Source: Tritrichomonas musculus (taxonomy: Eukaryota > Parabasalia > Tritrichomonadida > Tritrichomonadidae). Taken from it: DNA of 64,000 bases. The DNA is taken from assembly GCA_039105265.1 (NCBI GenBank), contig JAPFFF010000008.1:5022001-5086000 (forward strand), read 5' to 3'. Shown piece after piece: positions 52,564 to 62,400 of this stretch. Both the position numbers and the translations under genes were made by a program. The notes under the pieces were generated by a model. The model worked only from the letters and a program-made list of their open reading frames with translations. It did no database searches and was not told the DNA's origin. How positions within the stretch are numbered: the first letter of the stretch is position 1; the number at the start of each line of letters is the position of its first letter.

Positions 52564-53598
52564 TTGAGAAAGCAAAACTTTTGGACAATTGATCGCAAGC
52601 AGGCAGATCTTGGAACATTTAATCCAGCTGCACTTGATCAATCAATTTTTCAAAATCATTTAACAAGAAATGCAACATATGAAGAACTCGCTAAATTATC
52701 AAATTTTGCTGAAGAACTTCAAAAACAGAATGCAATAATGAAAGAAAAACTCGATAATGCTGTTTACGATGAGTCTGTTTTAAATGAAAATGCATTTCTT
52801 CAGTTTAAACATTTTCTTTCTTCTTTTGAGCAACGCTTATCTCAAAGAGAAACTGAATTAAAAGATTTTTCTGCCCACTTTTCACAATTCCGTACTTCAT
52901 CAGCACCAACATTTGTTCAAGTTGGAGCATCTGGTTTAAGACGTCCAGGATTTGATCCAATTACTTTATCACTTATTGTTTCAAATGAACAAAAAAAATT
53001 CTTTAATAGCAATGATATCAAAGATCAAAATGAAGGTCTTCGGATTCTTATTGCCAAACAAAGAGAATCAATTTCTTTAATAGAGGGAAGATTAAAAATG
53101 TTTAATCAGTATCAAGCTGTCGAATCAATTAAAGGAACAATGAAATCTCTCGAGCAAGGGACGATACCTGGCTCACTCACGAGCTCAGCTCCAACTCATT
53201 CACACGAACTTCGAACTAAGCAAAAATTACTTACACATGAGCTATCTTATTTAGTGAAAAAGAGGAGAGTTATACAAGAAGAAAGAGTTAAGAAGAAGTT
53301 GAAAAGAAGAGAAAATAAACTTCTATTTCGGAATGCTGTTTTAATACAAAGATTCATACGCGGATTTTTGTTGAGAAAAAGATTGGCTCTTGAGCATCAA
53401 TGCGCACTGAAAATTCAACGTATTGCTAGAGGTTTTATTGCACGGTATAAGTTCAAATTAATTATCAAGAAAATTAAAAAGGAAGAGGAAGAAGAGATAA
53501 ATGATAACAAAGATGAAATATTACCAATAATGATGATGAATCCTCAGTATACACCAATTGATAAAATTGTGACCTCTCCAATGGATTCTGATGAATAA
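52564..53598 (+). CDS. IQ-motif coiled-coil protein, start codon unclear
   Basis: Probably binds calmodulin or centrin and may be cytoskeletal. The frame is open from 52564 (344 codons) directly after a TAA. Helical, charged sequence with coiled-coil potential covers about 45-90 and 150-250. Two IQ motifs lie at about 257-305 (ILIQRFIRGFLLRKRLA-like, then ALKIQRIARGFIARYKF), followed by an acidic tail. There is no ATG near the 5' end: 52564 is TTG and the first ATG is codon 59 (52738), yet the first 58 codons (such as FWTIDRKQADLGTF) look coding. Possibilities: an unseen 5' exon, a non-ATG start, a sequence error, or start at Met59. No trichomonad-style GTATGT/ACTAAC intron was found upstream. 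Confidence 0.72.
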   Translation: MRKQNFWTIDRKQADLGTFNPAALDQSIFQNHLTRNATYEELAKLSNFAEELQKQNAIMKEKLDNAVYDESVLNENAFLQFKHFLSSFEQRLSQRETELKDFSAHFSQFRTSSAPTFVQVGASGLRRPGFDPITLSLIVSNEQKKFFNSNDIKDQNEGLRILIAKQRESISLIEGRLKMFNQYQAVESIKGTMKSLEQGTIPGSLTSSAPTHSHELRTKQKLLTHELSYLVKKRRVIQEERVKKKLKRRENKLLFRNAVLIQRFIRGFLLRKRLALEHQCALKIQRIARGFIARYKFKLIIKKIKKEEEEEINDNKDEILPIMMMNPQYTPIDKIVTSPMDSDE

Positions 53599-53897
53599 TT
53601 TCGACCATATTTTTAACTATTAATTAGAAACGGAATTATCAACTTTTTTTACGGTATTGTTCAAATGAATATTCTTGTTATTCTACAAAATTTAAATTTG
53701 AATTTTTAAATGTTGAATTATCATATTATATCGCAATAGATTATAAATCAATTATAAACAAAATAAGAGCAAAAAATTAAAAATATATTAATTTTATAAA
53801 CTATTTTATATATATAAATATTCAAATAATAATCGAAATCTGTAAATTAAAACAAAGTTTGAATAATAAATAATTAAAGAGAATAAATAAGTAGGCA
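53599..53897. other. Convergent 3' flanks
   Basis: 299 bp between convergent genes; AT-rich, nothing recognised. Confidence 0.5.
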
Positions 53898-54788
53898 CTA
53901 AGAGTTTGTAGAGTTTTGAATGATTTTTGTAATATTAATAATTGGTTCTGGAATATTAATTTTTTTGTCTAGTTTTGTGAGTTCAATATTTCCTGTTTCG
54001 ATTGGTTTCTTTGCTTGCTCTTCTTGAACTTCTGATGCTTTTGGATCAACTCTATCTCTATTTTGCCACATTTTATAACGGAAATCTAAGCAACTTTTTA
54101 CCCTAGCAACATCAGGTGAAGGATCTGTACAAATTTGTGGATGAAGAAGAAGAAGAATTCGCTTTTCATCTTCGATTTTTTGCTGTTGAGAGGGAGCTCT
54201 TGATGATCCGAAATCACAACAGCTAACAGCATTATAAGACACAGTAAGAAGTCTGTTATAAGATACTGGATCTTCAAAGCGAAAGTCTGTAATTTGACAT
54301 AAAATTCTACCATCTTCCCATGCGTTAACTTTTAATTTTTTCAGAACAGCAATTAATTCACGCCCTATGATTCCAGTTTCCAAAGATTCAATCAATGGCA
54401 TAAAATTTTTTGCATATGGATAATTTAAATCGGGGTCTTTTGGTTTCTTTGTATCACTTCTAATTATGAAATTTTTATCAAGCAAGGAAACGCTAAAACC
54501 GACTTTTAAATCTTCAAATGAATCTGATGGTGGCGTTAATTTATCAAATCTTTCGTCATCGACATTTGCGATAAAATAACCAAGACGTTTATTAAAATCT
54601 TGCATAAACGTAAAATCTATTGTATTTGATGCGCGCAGTTCTTGAAAAAAAAGTGTTTGGGTCATCTGATCATGCATTTGATCATAAATATTGTCGTATT
54701 TTGCAACTGCATTATAAACAATTGGCGTTTGACATTCACAACTAACTTTTGTTGAAGGCAAAAAGAAATGAATTCGCCCGCCTTTCAT
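53898..54788 (-). CDS. SPT20-like SAGA subunit
   Basis: Possible subunit of a SAGA-type transcription coactivator. 296 residues from ATG 54788. Features resembling the SPT20 core: GIIGRELIAVLKKLKVNAWEDG with ILCQITDFRF (compare the eukaryotic pattern of a helix, then DGCL.VE..D.R), and a later LLLLHPQICTDPSPDVARV segment like the LC.DPSP.V motif of SPT20/FAM48A. The C-terminus is low complexity. An in-frame ATG 22 codons upstream would add a Phe/Lys/Ile-rich segment; TCAATTTTC on the minus strand (54809-54801), 19 nt before the internal ATG, makes the shorter form more likely. Family call is from recalled motifs and moderate. Confidence 0.5.
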   Translation of the reverse strand: MKGGRIHFFLPSTKVSCECQTPIVYNAVAKYDNIYDQMHDQMTQTLFFQELRASNTIDFTFMQDFNKRLGYFIANVDDERFDKLTPPSDSFEDLKVGFSVSLLDKNFIIRSDTKKPKDPDLNYPYAKNFMPLIESLETGIIGRELIAVLKKLKVNAWEDGRILCQITDFRFEDPVSYNRLLTVSYNAVSCCDFGSSRAPSQQQKIEDEKRILLLLHPQICTDPSPDVARVKSCLDFRYKMWQNRDRVDPKASEVQEEQAKKPIETGNIELTKLDKKINIPEPIINITKIIQNSTNS

Positions 54789-55352
54789 TTTGTAGAAAAA
54801 GAAAATTGAAAAGATAAAAGGTCTTTTTCTATTCAAAATTTTTTGAAATATCATTCATTTAATGAGATTTCGAATTGCTAATGATAATTTATTTTTTATT
54901 GCATACCAACCAAATATATTATACGTGAAAGCATTAAATAATATACAAAGAAAATTCTTTTACATTTCAACCAGCATTGTCATCTTTGATAATGTTTAAA
55001 ACAATAAATTTTTATATTTAAAGCTATATAAATAAAAAAATCTTTCAAAAAAGATATTTTATGCCTAAAACTAACAATTTGAATAATTTAATTTATTAAC
55101 AATAATTTTTATTATTTTTACAAAAAATGCAATCATAAGATTGCAACACCAGCTTTGTAAATGAGACATGCTTGTTATATCCAAATGAAATATTTCGATG
55201 ATTGGATGAATTAAAAGTCACAAATAATATTCATTTGTGAATTCTTTTCTGTTCAAAATCCAAAATAAAAGAAAATAACGCTGACCTGATTTAGCGTATA
55301 ACACTATTTATAACATATTTTTGAGGAAATCAAAAACTTTCAAACATTAGAA
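54789..55352. other. Intergenic region between minus-strand genes
   Basis: 564 bp; the first 20 bp hold the SPT20-like initiator. The rest is AT-rich with no gene. Confidence 0.5.
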
Positions 55353-56378
55353 TCACTTCTCATTTTCGGCCATATTTGAGTAAGATGCATCAACTCTCTG
55401 AGAAGCTACTGTATTCATTATTTCCCAATCGACAGCAATATCGTCGAATTCAATGATTTCTCCACAAACAGGGCACAATAGAGGGGTACCTGGGTCATTC
55501 TTTTTAATTGCGCTTTTTAAATCAAAGCATTGTGAATGTTGACACTTTATGGATCTTGCAGGAACTTTCATAATTTTGCCAGTCAGTGGACAGCAAACTG
55601 TACATTGGTAATCTTTTGGTGGAAGTTTTCTTTGAAGGACCTGATTCAATAATTTTGAGTATGGTACTTTTGTTATAGTTCTAATTACAATACAATACCA
55701 TTGTGATTCATTTTGAACAGTAAATTCAAGTGGTTTTGTGGAATTAGCATTTAAGATTGGCGTAATGTCAATATATTTACGATTTGTACTAAAATTTGGT
55801 GAATATAATAGAATTTCTCCATACCACATTGTTAACGATGGTGGAAAAGCAAAGCCTGTTGAAGATATCGATTGAAATATTATTTTTTGATTAGGTATAT
55901 GCTTATTTATTGGAATCGATTGTGAAAATTGTTGAGGTTGCGATCCAACAAAAAAAGGCCCTGAAATAATTGAATTTTGAAAATTTGGGCACTTGAAACG
56001 AAATCCAAGATCAAAAAAAGATATTTGCTCATCTGAAAGAGTAGTTGGTATAGAATTAATGTTTGATGTTGAATCGAATGGTGATAGTAAACGTAACAAA
56101 AATTGATATTGATTATCATTCAAATTTTCGGCAAATTCAACAATTGAGGATGGATTTGTCAAATGAAGTGATTGAGAAACGCTGGCAAGAACTGATGGAT
56201 CAACACGAGAAATTGCTGATGGAAAATCAGATCTTGGAGTTCCAATTAGTGAAATATTTTCTGTGAACTCAGGTATTGCTTCTGTTTCAAAAAAGCTTGT
56301 TTGAGTTGTTTGGCTTTGTCTTAATTGTACTGAGTCATAATTATGAGTTGCTTGAATCCCTTCATTTATTAAGTTCAT
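55353..56378 (-). CDS. PIAS/Siz-type SUMO E3 ligase (SP-RING)
   Basis: Promotes SUMO transfer, probably in the nucleus. 341 residues. The C-terminal SP-RING (MIZ) at about 258-320 has Cys263, Cys279, His281, Cys284, Cys302 and Cys305 in the CPLTGKIMKVPARSIKCQH, CFDL, LCPVCG arrangement diagnostic of PIAS/Siz/Mms21 ligases. A beta-rich segment at about 140-250 (GPFFVGSQ, LTMWYGEILLYSPN) could be a PINIT-like domain. The N-terminus is helical or low complexity with no clear SAP domain. The ATG at 56378 is preceded by TCAATTTTTTA, giving a leader of about 9 nt. Confidence 0.85.
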   Translation of the reverse strand: MNLINEGIQATHNYDSVQLRQSQTTQTSFFETEAIPEFTENISLIGTPRSDFPSAISRVDPSVLASVSQSLHLTNPSSIVEFAENLNDNQYQFLLRLLSPFDSTSNINSIPTTLSDEQISFFDLGFRFKCPNFQNSIISGPFFVGSQPQQFSQSIPINKHIPNQKIIFQSISSTGFAFPPSLTMWYGEILLYSPNFSTNRKYIDITPILNANSTKPLEFTVQNESQWYCIVIRTITKVPYSKLLNQVLQRKLPPKDYQCTVCCPLTGKIMKVPARSIKCQHSQCFDLKSAIKKNDPGTPLLCPVCGEIIEFDDIAVDWEIMNTVASQRVDASYSNMAENEK

Positions 56379-56549
56379 TAAAAAATTGAGGTATAAAAAA
56401 TAAATTTATTTCATGCATTAATTAATATTTTCTAGATATTATTTTAAAATTATATTTAATTATTTTTATATTTATATAGAAATAATTTTATTTTAATAAA
56501 CAATTTATAAAATTTCAGATATTTATATTTTTTCAATTTTGCATTTTAT
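56379..56549. promoter_or_regulatory. Compact divergent promoter
   Basis: 171 bp between divergent starts, with TCAATTTT near each end: minus strand at 56389-56382 and plus strand at 56533-56540. The symmetrical placement supports these as initiators. Confidence 0.5.
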
Positions 56550-57725
56550 TTGCTTTTGAGTGATCAAGCTAGAAAAGAGCTCTTAGATGAATCTTTTGAT
56601 GAAGATTCATCTATACAATCTGGTGATTTTATAATTCAGGTTGTAGCTGATCATTCCTTTTCATTAATATCATTTCCTATTATTTTAATTTTAATTTCTT
56701 CACTATTGCTCAAAATCCTATTTAGTATTCGTTCATATTCTTTATTTACGTCAAATTCTCGATTCGTTTATTTTAAATCGAATAAAATTGATTTCGAAAT
56801 TCATGATTTAACCGAATCATCCAAATTTATAAGAGTTGATATAGAAGCTGAAGATGTAGAATCACTTAGCTTATATGGATCTTCTAATATTTGCATGTAT
56901 AAGAATCACAAACTAATTCAAAATTTAGACGTTCATTTCTCATTTAATAATTCAATTCAATCTAATTTACTTTACATGAAATATATTAATTTTGATACAT
57001 TAACTCTTAATTTAACTGTAACAAAGCAGCAGATAATTGACAAATCACAACTCTTCAAAATATCAGTTACTCTATTAAATCGATTTTTAAATAATCTTCT
57101 TGTTAAATTGCATTTTTCATGCATTTTGTTTTCATTTTTGTCTCTATGCGGATTTGTACTATTGCATATGGAAGATTATAGTATTGAGCAAAAAGAAACA
57201 ATCACTTTATTGCTTTCTAATATCATCAACAATATAATTATTTATTTTGATTTCAATTTTATTTGCAGAATTGCTTCATATTTGATTTTTTATCTTACAT
57301 ATTTATCTTTAATACTGTTAATATTAAAGGCCAAAATGTTTTTAAGCATTTTGATTTTATTTATCAATTGTTTGTCGTTATCTCTTTCTAATTTTTTTGT
57401 ATATCAAACAAACCAATTTTTGAATTCAATATCTTTAATAATCGTTTTGACGCTTTTCATTGTTTCGGTATTACCAACCATTGCTTGTTTTATTTCAGCA
57501 TTTACTTTTAGATATCAGCACAAGCTTTTTTTGTATTTATTTCTATATATTTTTTATATTATTTCTTTCTTTGTAATCGGATTATTACAAAATCTAACTT
57601 TAATCACTAATAGCAACTCATTTATACCATGTATCTTCCTTATTACACCTTTCTTAGATACCTTTTCATCATTTATATTTACATCTCTTCATCTTTCATC
57701 AAGCAGCACTTACTCTCAGCTATAA
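56550..57725 (+). CDS. Polytopic membrane protein, start codon unclear
   Basis: Unrecognised membrane protein of about 391 residues. An acidic N-terminus (ARKELLDESFDEDSS) is followed by one transmembrane helix at about 40-60, a beta-rich soluble region at about 65-175 with several NxS/T sites, and then about seven more helices from about 185 to 375. One helix, a soluble domain, then a helical bundle recalls Wntless/GOST-type proteins, but no specific motif supports that. The frame begins with TTG at 56550; the nearest downstream ATG is beyond codon 110 and would delete the first helix. TCAATTTTG lies 15 nt upstream of the TTG, as at genes with normal starts. Confidence 0.68.
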   Translation: MLLSDQARKELLDESFDEDSSIQSGDFIIQVVADHSFSLISFPIILILISSLLLKILFSIRSYSLFTSNSRFVYFKSNKIDFEIHDLTESSKFIRVDIEAEDVESLSLYGSSNICMYKNHKLIQNLDVHFSFNNSIQSNLLYMKYINFDTLTLNLTVTKQQIIDKSQLFKISVTLLNRFLNNLLVKLHFSCILFSFLSLCGFVLLHMEDYSIEQKETITLLLSNIINNIIIYFDFNFICRIASYLIFYLTYLSLILLILKAKMFLSILILFINCLSLSLSNFFVYQTNQFLNSISLIIVLTLFIVSVLPTIACFISAFTFRYQHKLFLYLFLYIFYIISFFVIGLLQNLTLITNSNSFIPCIFLITPFLDTFSSFIFTSLHLSSSSTYSQL

Positions 57726-57882
57726 TAATAATAAAAAAAAATACATCAAACTTGTCACTTTTTATTTTTCAAATGAACATCAAAAATAATAATAAAAAAT
57801 TTAAAATGACAGGTAGATAGTTTTTTATATAACAAAAAAAAAAAAAATTATAACAAATATATTAAAAAAGAATTGAGTTGAA
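57726..57882. other. Convergent gap
   Basis: 157 bp between convergent genes with poly-A runs only. Confidence 0.5.
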
Positions 57883-60800
57883 TCAAGAATAGGGGAATAT
57901 CATGATAGGCTCAGGGACAGAAGGAGGACTGAATGCGAAGCCAGTTCTGTTTTGTCTATACGGGAACGAGTTAGGCTGTTCTGAAATAGAGTTAGGCAGC
58001 AAGCTGTTATACAAAGAAGCGATTGACTGTTGATCGATGCTCTGTACATTTTCAGGCCTTGGTTCAATCAAGCCAGCCTTCTTATGTGTCTTTCTGTACT
58101 CTTCAATTCGGACCTTATTACGTAAAGTATTCATACTGTTTTTAAGTGAGTTATAACCGACAAATGGCAGTATTGACAAGAATGTTGATCCAACCACAGA
58201 GAACCAAAAAGCCTTTGTGTCCAACAAAGCCAAACCACAATCACTAAATGCCGGTGACAGGTCAAGTTTTTGAATGATAATAGAAATGACAGGAAAAATT
58301 AAAATTGAGAGCCAAATTGAGACATGATGGATCCAAGTCCAATTTCGACACTTCATAGCTAAATTTATGTTCGTAACAGCAACAACACTACAATAAACGG
58401 TCGTTCCGAATTCTTCCAATCCAATTGAGCAGCCTTTCTCGTTAACAAAAGGATGCAGGCCGAAGAAAGGTACAAAAAAGCAAGTAAACGCGTTGAAAAT
58501 ACCGACAAATAAATTAATCCAAAATTTCCAATAGCTTTGATACCAACGGCGGTTGTTATCAAAGTCATATAACTCCGGATAATTCATCATCGATTCGATT
58601 GATACATCTTTCTCTAAACAAGCATAAACAATAGGTGGAACAGCTGTAAAAACAACATTAAATATTGTATATAAAATTGAGTCATATAATGTAATTCCAC
58701 TGAAAGATGAGAAGAATCCAAATATCATCTGTATTAACGTCATCGTCATATTTTTGTAAAATGAATAGTTAATTAGATCGACATTACGATAAAAATTAAG
58801 ACGGCCGTGAACAAGTAGTAGTTTCTTTAAGAAACGGAATTGAGATATTGAATAATCTGATACTAAAACGGCTTGTCTCCCTTCTTTTCCGCTGATTCCA
58901 ACTCCAACATCAGCTTTCAAGATCATTCCAACGTCGTTTGATCCATCACCGATTGCTAATGATAATTTGTTTGTTTTAATCCGCATTTTTTCGACAATTA
59001 AAGCTTTTTGAAGAGGAGAAACTCTGCAACAAATGACTGAATGGCATTTAATTGCGACTGTTAAAAAGTTGTCAATGAAATCTGGTGACAACAGGATATC
59101 CAAACTTTCGCCACTTACAACTAAAGCTAGAGGACGCTTTGATTTTGGCACCTTAACGTCTTTTTTAACATTAGGCAACCTTTTTTGTCTTTTCGTCTTT
59201 TTACCTGAAAGTAATTCGTCTGTTCTGTTATCTGTATCGTCTGTATCATTTTCTGAGTTTTCTGTTTCTGTATCGTTTCCTGTTTGGCTTTGAGAAGGAC
59301 TTTTTCCTTTATTTTGACCTCTTCTTTTGCTTCTAGAATTTTGTCTTGATAATTTCTTCAATTTTTTATTAAATGTGTTATGTTCATTTTCATATATACT
59401 TTCATTTTCGATGTCATCTAATGTATTCCGAAGTTTTGAAGAGAGGTGTTCAATATTTTTTGAATCAATAATAATTGGTATCATATTAGATGACAACAAA
59501 TTGCAAGCAAATCCGATATTGATTGCAGTTTCCCTTTTATCACCTGTTATAACCCATATATTAATTTTAGCTTTCAAGAGGGACTCTATTGTATCAGATA
59601 CTCCATCTTGTAATTTGTCCTCGATAGCCGTTGCACCAATCAAGATGAGGTCAGTTTCTATTTCATTGCTTACCTGGTCGATCATTTCATCTCTATTGTC
59701 AATTGAGCAAATTGCTTCGTGATATCGATTAATCCAATCTTTGAAGAACATCGGATCGATGACCTTATAAGCGCAACATAACGTACGAAGTCCAGAATCA
59801 GCAAATTCTGACATGTGGCTATTTGTATCGTCCAAATAGTTAGAATAAGGAGAAAGTCTTTTGTAAATCAAATCATCGGCACCTTTGCTAAACAAAACAA
59901 TTTTGTCATTTCTATCGTCGTCGATATCGATGAAGTGACTTGAGCTCATTTGAATATCGCTGCTATTATTTTTGCCTTTGAATTTAAGAATGACGGAGCT
60001 TCTCTTCCTTTCAGACGTGAATTCAAGATTTGCCAAAAGTTCAACTTCACGTTCAATTCCGTTCACTTCGATTGTCAGAATGTTCCTTGACTTCTTCTTG
60101 AAGACGTAGCCAAAGTCAGAGGCAGCTGAAACAAGGGCACTTTCATCTGGTGAAGATGCCTGAAACTCAACTCCGTGAGGCTTTGAAGGATCAGCCTTAG
60201 GAACGACTGAATGACAAGTTGCCAGCAGCCACAAAAAAAGCTTTGTTCCAAACTCCAAATTCTTATCAAGATCAAGATTAATTCCATCATTATTATTATT
60301 GTTGTTGTTGTTGTTGCGTGATTTAGATGCAATTGCATCGAGAACTTGAGTGAAATCTCGGCTCGTGAAAGCTTTTCCTTTCCAATTCGGTTTGGTGCAT
60401 TGAAGACCGCGTCGTTTGGCAGCTGAATATTCAACCTCAGTTATTCCATCGCCGAACTTTTGGCCAGCGATGCTACACTTCATGAATTCCATCACATTCT
60501 GCGTCAACGTTCCAGTCTTGTCAGAGAATATGTACTCAATTTGGCCGAGATCGTCAGATATGTTCGTTGTCCTTGAAGAAGCGAATGAATTCGTCTCAGA
60601 ATCGTACATCTCAGCATCAGTAATAACAAAGAAAGCCTGAAAGACACGAACTATCTCAAGTGTCACATACAACGAGATCGGAATCATCGCATTCATGACA
60701 ATAATGTGACTAATGAGTAGAACAAAGAAACATTTCGTTTTGCTTCGTTTCGAGTCAGATCGATAAAAATACCAATGATGGCCTGTGTTGACTTGGTTCT

Positions 60801-61737
60801 TCTCGAAAAAGAAGCCAAGAAGAGCGCCAATCATAGACAATGAAAAAAGAAATGCAAATATTGATATCAACTTGATATTGAGGCCTCGCTCAAGGTAGGA
60901 ATGCTTGGTTCGCGCCGAACTTGAATTCAACATGATTTTCGATTCTTTTCCGGTGTAAATAATGACACCAATGATCCATTCTGTGTTGCGTAATGATGAT
61001 CCGCGTAAGATAACTTGTTTGTTATCAAGTGAAAATTTTTTGCCAACGGTTTGACTCAAATTTTCTGAGCTGCTATCGGCATCCCCATATGCTTCAATTT
61101 CAATGTTGCCGTGGAAAACCGTTAACTGCTTGTTTGGTGGATCACATTCAATTTTGGCATGTAAATTCAAAAAGTCAGTCGCTTCATTGGTGCAGTGATG
61201 TGATTGGCGGTTTTTGAGGTTCGTTTCGCCATCTAAATTGCACGTATCTATGTAGGCTGATCGATCTTCATTACTGGTGGCTAATACTACTATATCGGCT
61301 GGTGTTTGTTCGTCTTGATTGATTTGAATAAGATCGCCAACAAGTAATTTATCCCAACGAGTATTGATAAATTCGCCTTGGTCGTTTAAAACATGTGCTA
61401 TGCTGCCATTTATCCTTTGATCACTTCTATATCGTAAAATATCTTCTATTGCTTCTCGAATGGCTGATACACCAATAACAACACATAAAGGAAGTAATGC
61501 TGCAGCAGCTGAAATTGGAGCCCATGGAAATTGTAAAAGACAAACAATTATAAGGAAGTAGAAGTTTGCTATCCTGGAGAATTGAAAAAAAAGATTTTTT
61601 GGAATAAATGTTAAAATTGAATACTTTGTTGTACTGATTCTATTATTAATAAAAAGAGGCCGTTTCCTTCTTCGATCATTAATATGCGTGACATGTAAAT
61701 GAACAATCCTATTTTTTTCTTCTTTCTTCCCTTTCAT
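57883..61737 (-). CDS. P4-type ATPase (aminophospholipid flippase)
   Basis: Flips phospholipids to the cytosolic leaflet. 1284 residues with full P4 architecture: TM1-2 at about 50-95, actuator domain with DGETNLK (169-175), TM3-4 at about 285-370 including PISLYVTLE (353-361), phosphorylation motif DKTGTLTQN with Asp406, nucleotide domain with SPDES (529-533) and KGA (618-620), TGDK (731-734), GDGSND (930-935), then six C-terminal helices. Inserts: poly-Asn at 475-483 and a charged Ser/Asp/Lys linker at about 790-865. All catalytic residues are present. Flippases usually need a CDC50 partner, not encoded here. ATG 61737 is unambiguous; minus-strand AACTTTTTCAATGAG lies about 30 nt upstream. 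Confidence 0.96.
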   Translation of the reverse strand: MKGKKEEKNRIVHLHVTHINDRRRKRPLFINNRISTTKYSILTFIPKNLFFQFSRIANFYFLIIVCLLQFPWAPISAAAALLPLCVVIGVSAIREAIEDILRYRSDQRINGSIAHVLNDQGEFINTRWDKLLVGDLIQINQDEQTPADIVVLATSNEDRSAYIDTCNLDGETNLKNRQSHHCTNEATDFLNLHAKIECDPPNKQLTVFHGNIEIEAYGDADSSSENLSQTVGKKFSLDNKQVILRGSSLRNTEWIIGVIIYTGKESKIMLNSSSARTKHSYLERGLNIKLISIFAFLFSLSMIGALLGFFFEKNQVNTGHHWYFYRSDSKRSKTKCFFVLLISHIIVMNAMIPISLYVTLEIVRVFQAFFVITDAEMYDSETNSFASSRTTNISDDLGQIEYIFSDKTGTLTQNVMEFMKCSIAGQKFGDGITEVEYSAAKRRGLQCTKPNWKGKAFTSRDFTQVLDAIASKSRNNNNNNNNNDGINLDLDKNLEFGTKLFLWLLATCHSVVPKADPSKPHGVEFQASSPDESALVSAASDFGYVFKKKSRNILTIEVNGIEREVELLANLEFTSERKRSSVILKFKGKNNSSDIQMSSSHFIDIDDDRNDKIVLFSKGADDLIYKRLSPYSNYLDDTNSHMSEFADSGLRTLCCAYKVIDPMFFKDWINRYHEAICSIDNRDEMIDQVSNEIETDLILIGATAIEDKLQDGVSDTIESLLKAKINIWVITGDKRETAINIGFACNLLSSNMIPIIIDSKNIEHLSSKLRNTLDDIENESIYENEHNTFNKKLKKLSRQNSRSKRRGQNKGKSPSQSQTGNDTETENSENDTDDTDNRTDELLSGKKTKRQKRLPNVKKDVKVPKSKRPLALVVSGESLDILLSPDFIDNFLTVAIKCHSVICCRVSPLQKALIVEKMRIKTNKLSLAIGDGSNDVGMILKADVGVGISGKEGRQAVLVSDYSISQFRFLKKLLLVHGRLNFYRNVDLINYSFYKNMTMTLIQMIFGFFSSFSGITLYDSILYTIFNVVFTAVPPIVYACLEKDVSIESMMNYPELYDFDNNRRWYQSYWKFWINLFVGIFNAFTCFFVPFFGLHPFVNEKGCSIGLEEFGTTVYCSVVAVTNINLAMKCRNWTWIHHVSIWLSILIFPVISIIIQKLDLSPAFSDCGLALLDTKAFWFSVVGSTFLSILPFVGYNSLKNSMNTLRNKVRIEEYRKTHKKAGLIEPRPENVQSIDQQSIASLYNSLLPNSISEQPNSFPYRQNRTGFAFSPPSVPEPIMIFPYS

Positions 61738-62288
61738 GTAAAATAATTACAAGATTATTCACTCATTGAAAAAGTTTTCCGTGCAAGTTTTTTGTTAGTA
61801 TGTATTCATTTTTTTATCGTTTCATATTCAATGTTATTATATTATCAACTTTTTATATAAAAAATTTTCATTTGATTTGAATTAAATTTTTTTCACCGAA
61901 TGTTTTATATAAATAAAGAAATTTAAGTGTTATAGCTCCATAAAATAATAATTTAAAAATGATGATTTAACTGACTTCTGTCAAATGCAGAACACAAAAA
62001 TATAAATATTATTCAAATGACTGGTCAGTTAACCGATATATAAAATATGAATATATTTTGTTAATTCATTAATAAAATGATTGAAATAGCTAAAACATAA
62101 TATCTTTATTTTATATCTTTTTATTTTAAAGAATATCAAACTCTCAAATCTTTGCCATCTCCATTTTATTATCACAATTAATCGAAAGCAAAAATCTGAT
62201 TTTTACTATCATTTTTTTATATTTAAATGAGAAATGATAAATAGCACACTGTTAAGGTGAAGTGACCATCACAGTATTCAAAAATAAA
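61738..62288. other. P4-ATPase promoter side, otherwise gene-free
   Basis: AT-rich DNA. TTGAAAAAGTT is at 61766-61776, adjacent to the flippase start. No gene. Confidence 0.5.
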
Positions 62289-62374
62289 AACTTTTTGATA
62301 AATGTAATAAGAACTTTTTGATAAATATAATAAGAACTTTTTGATAAATGTAATAAGAACTTTTTGATAAATGA
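62289..62374. repeat. 23-bp tandem repeat, 3.7 copies
   Basis: Units of AACTTTTTGATAAATG followed by TAATAAG: copies at 62289, 62312, 62335 and a partial copy at 62358. Copy 2 has ATATAATAAG instead of ATGTAATAAG. It lies 26 bp before the 43-bp array. Confidence 0.95.
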
Positions 62375-62400
62375 TATTTAATTTTGGCGCCTTTTATTTT

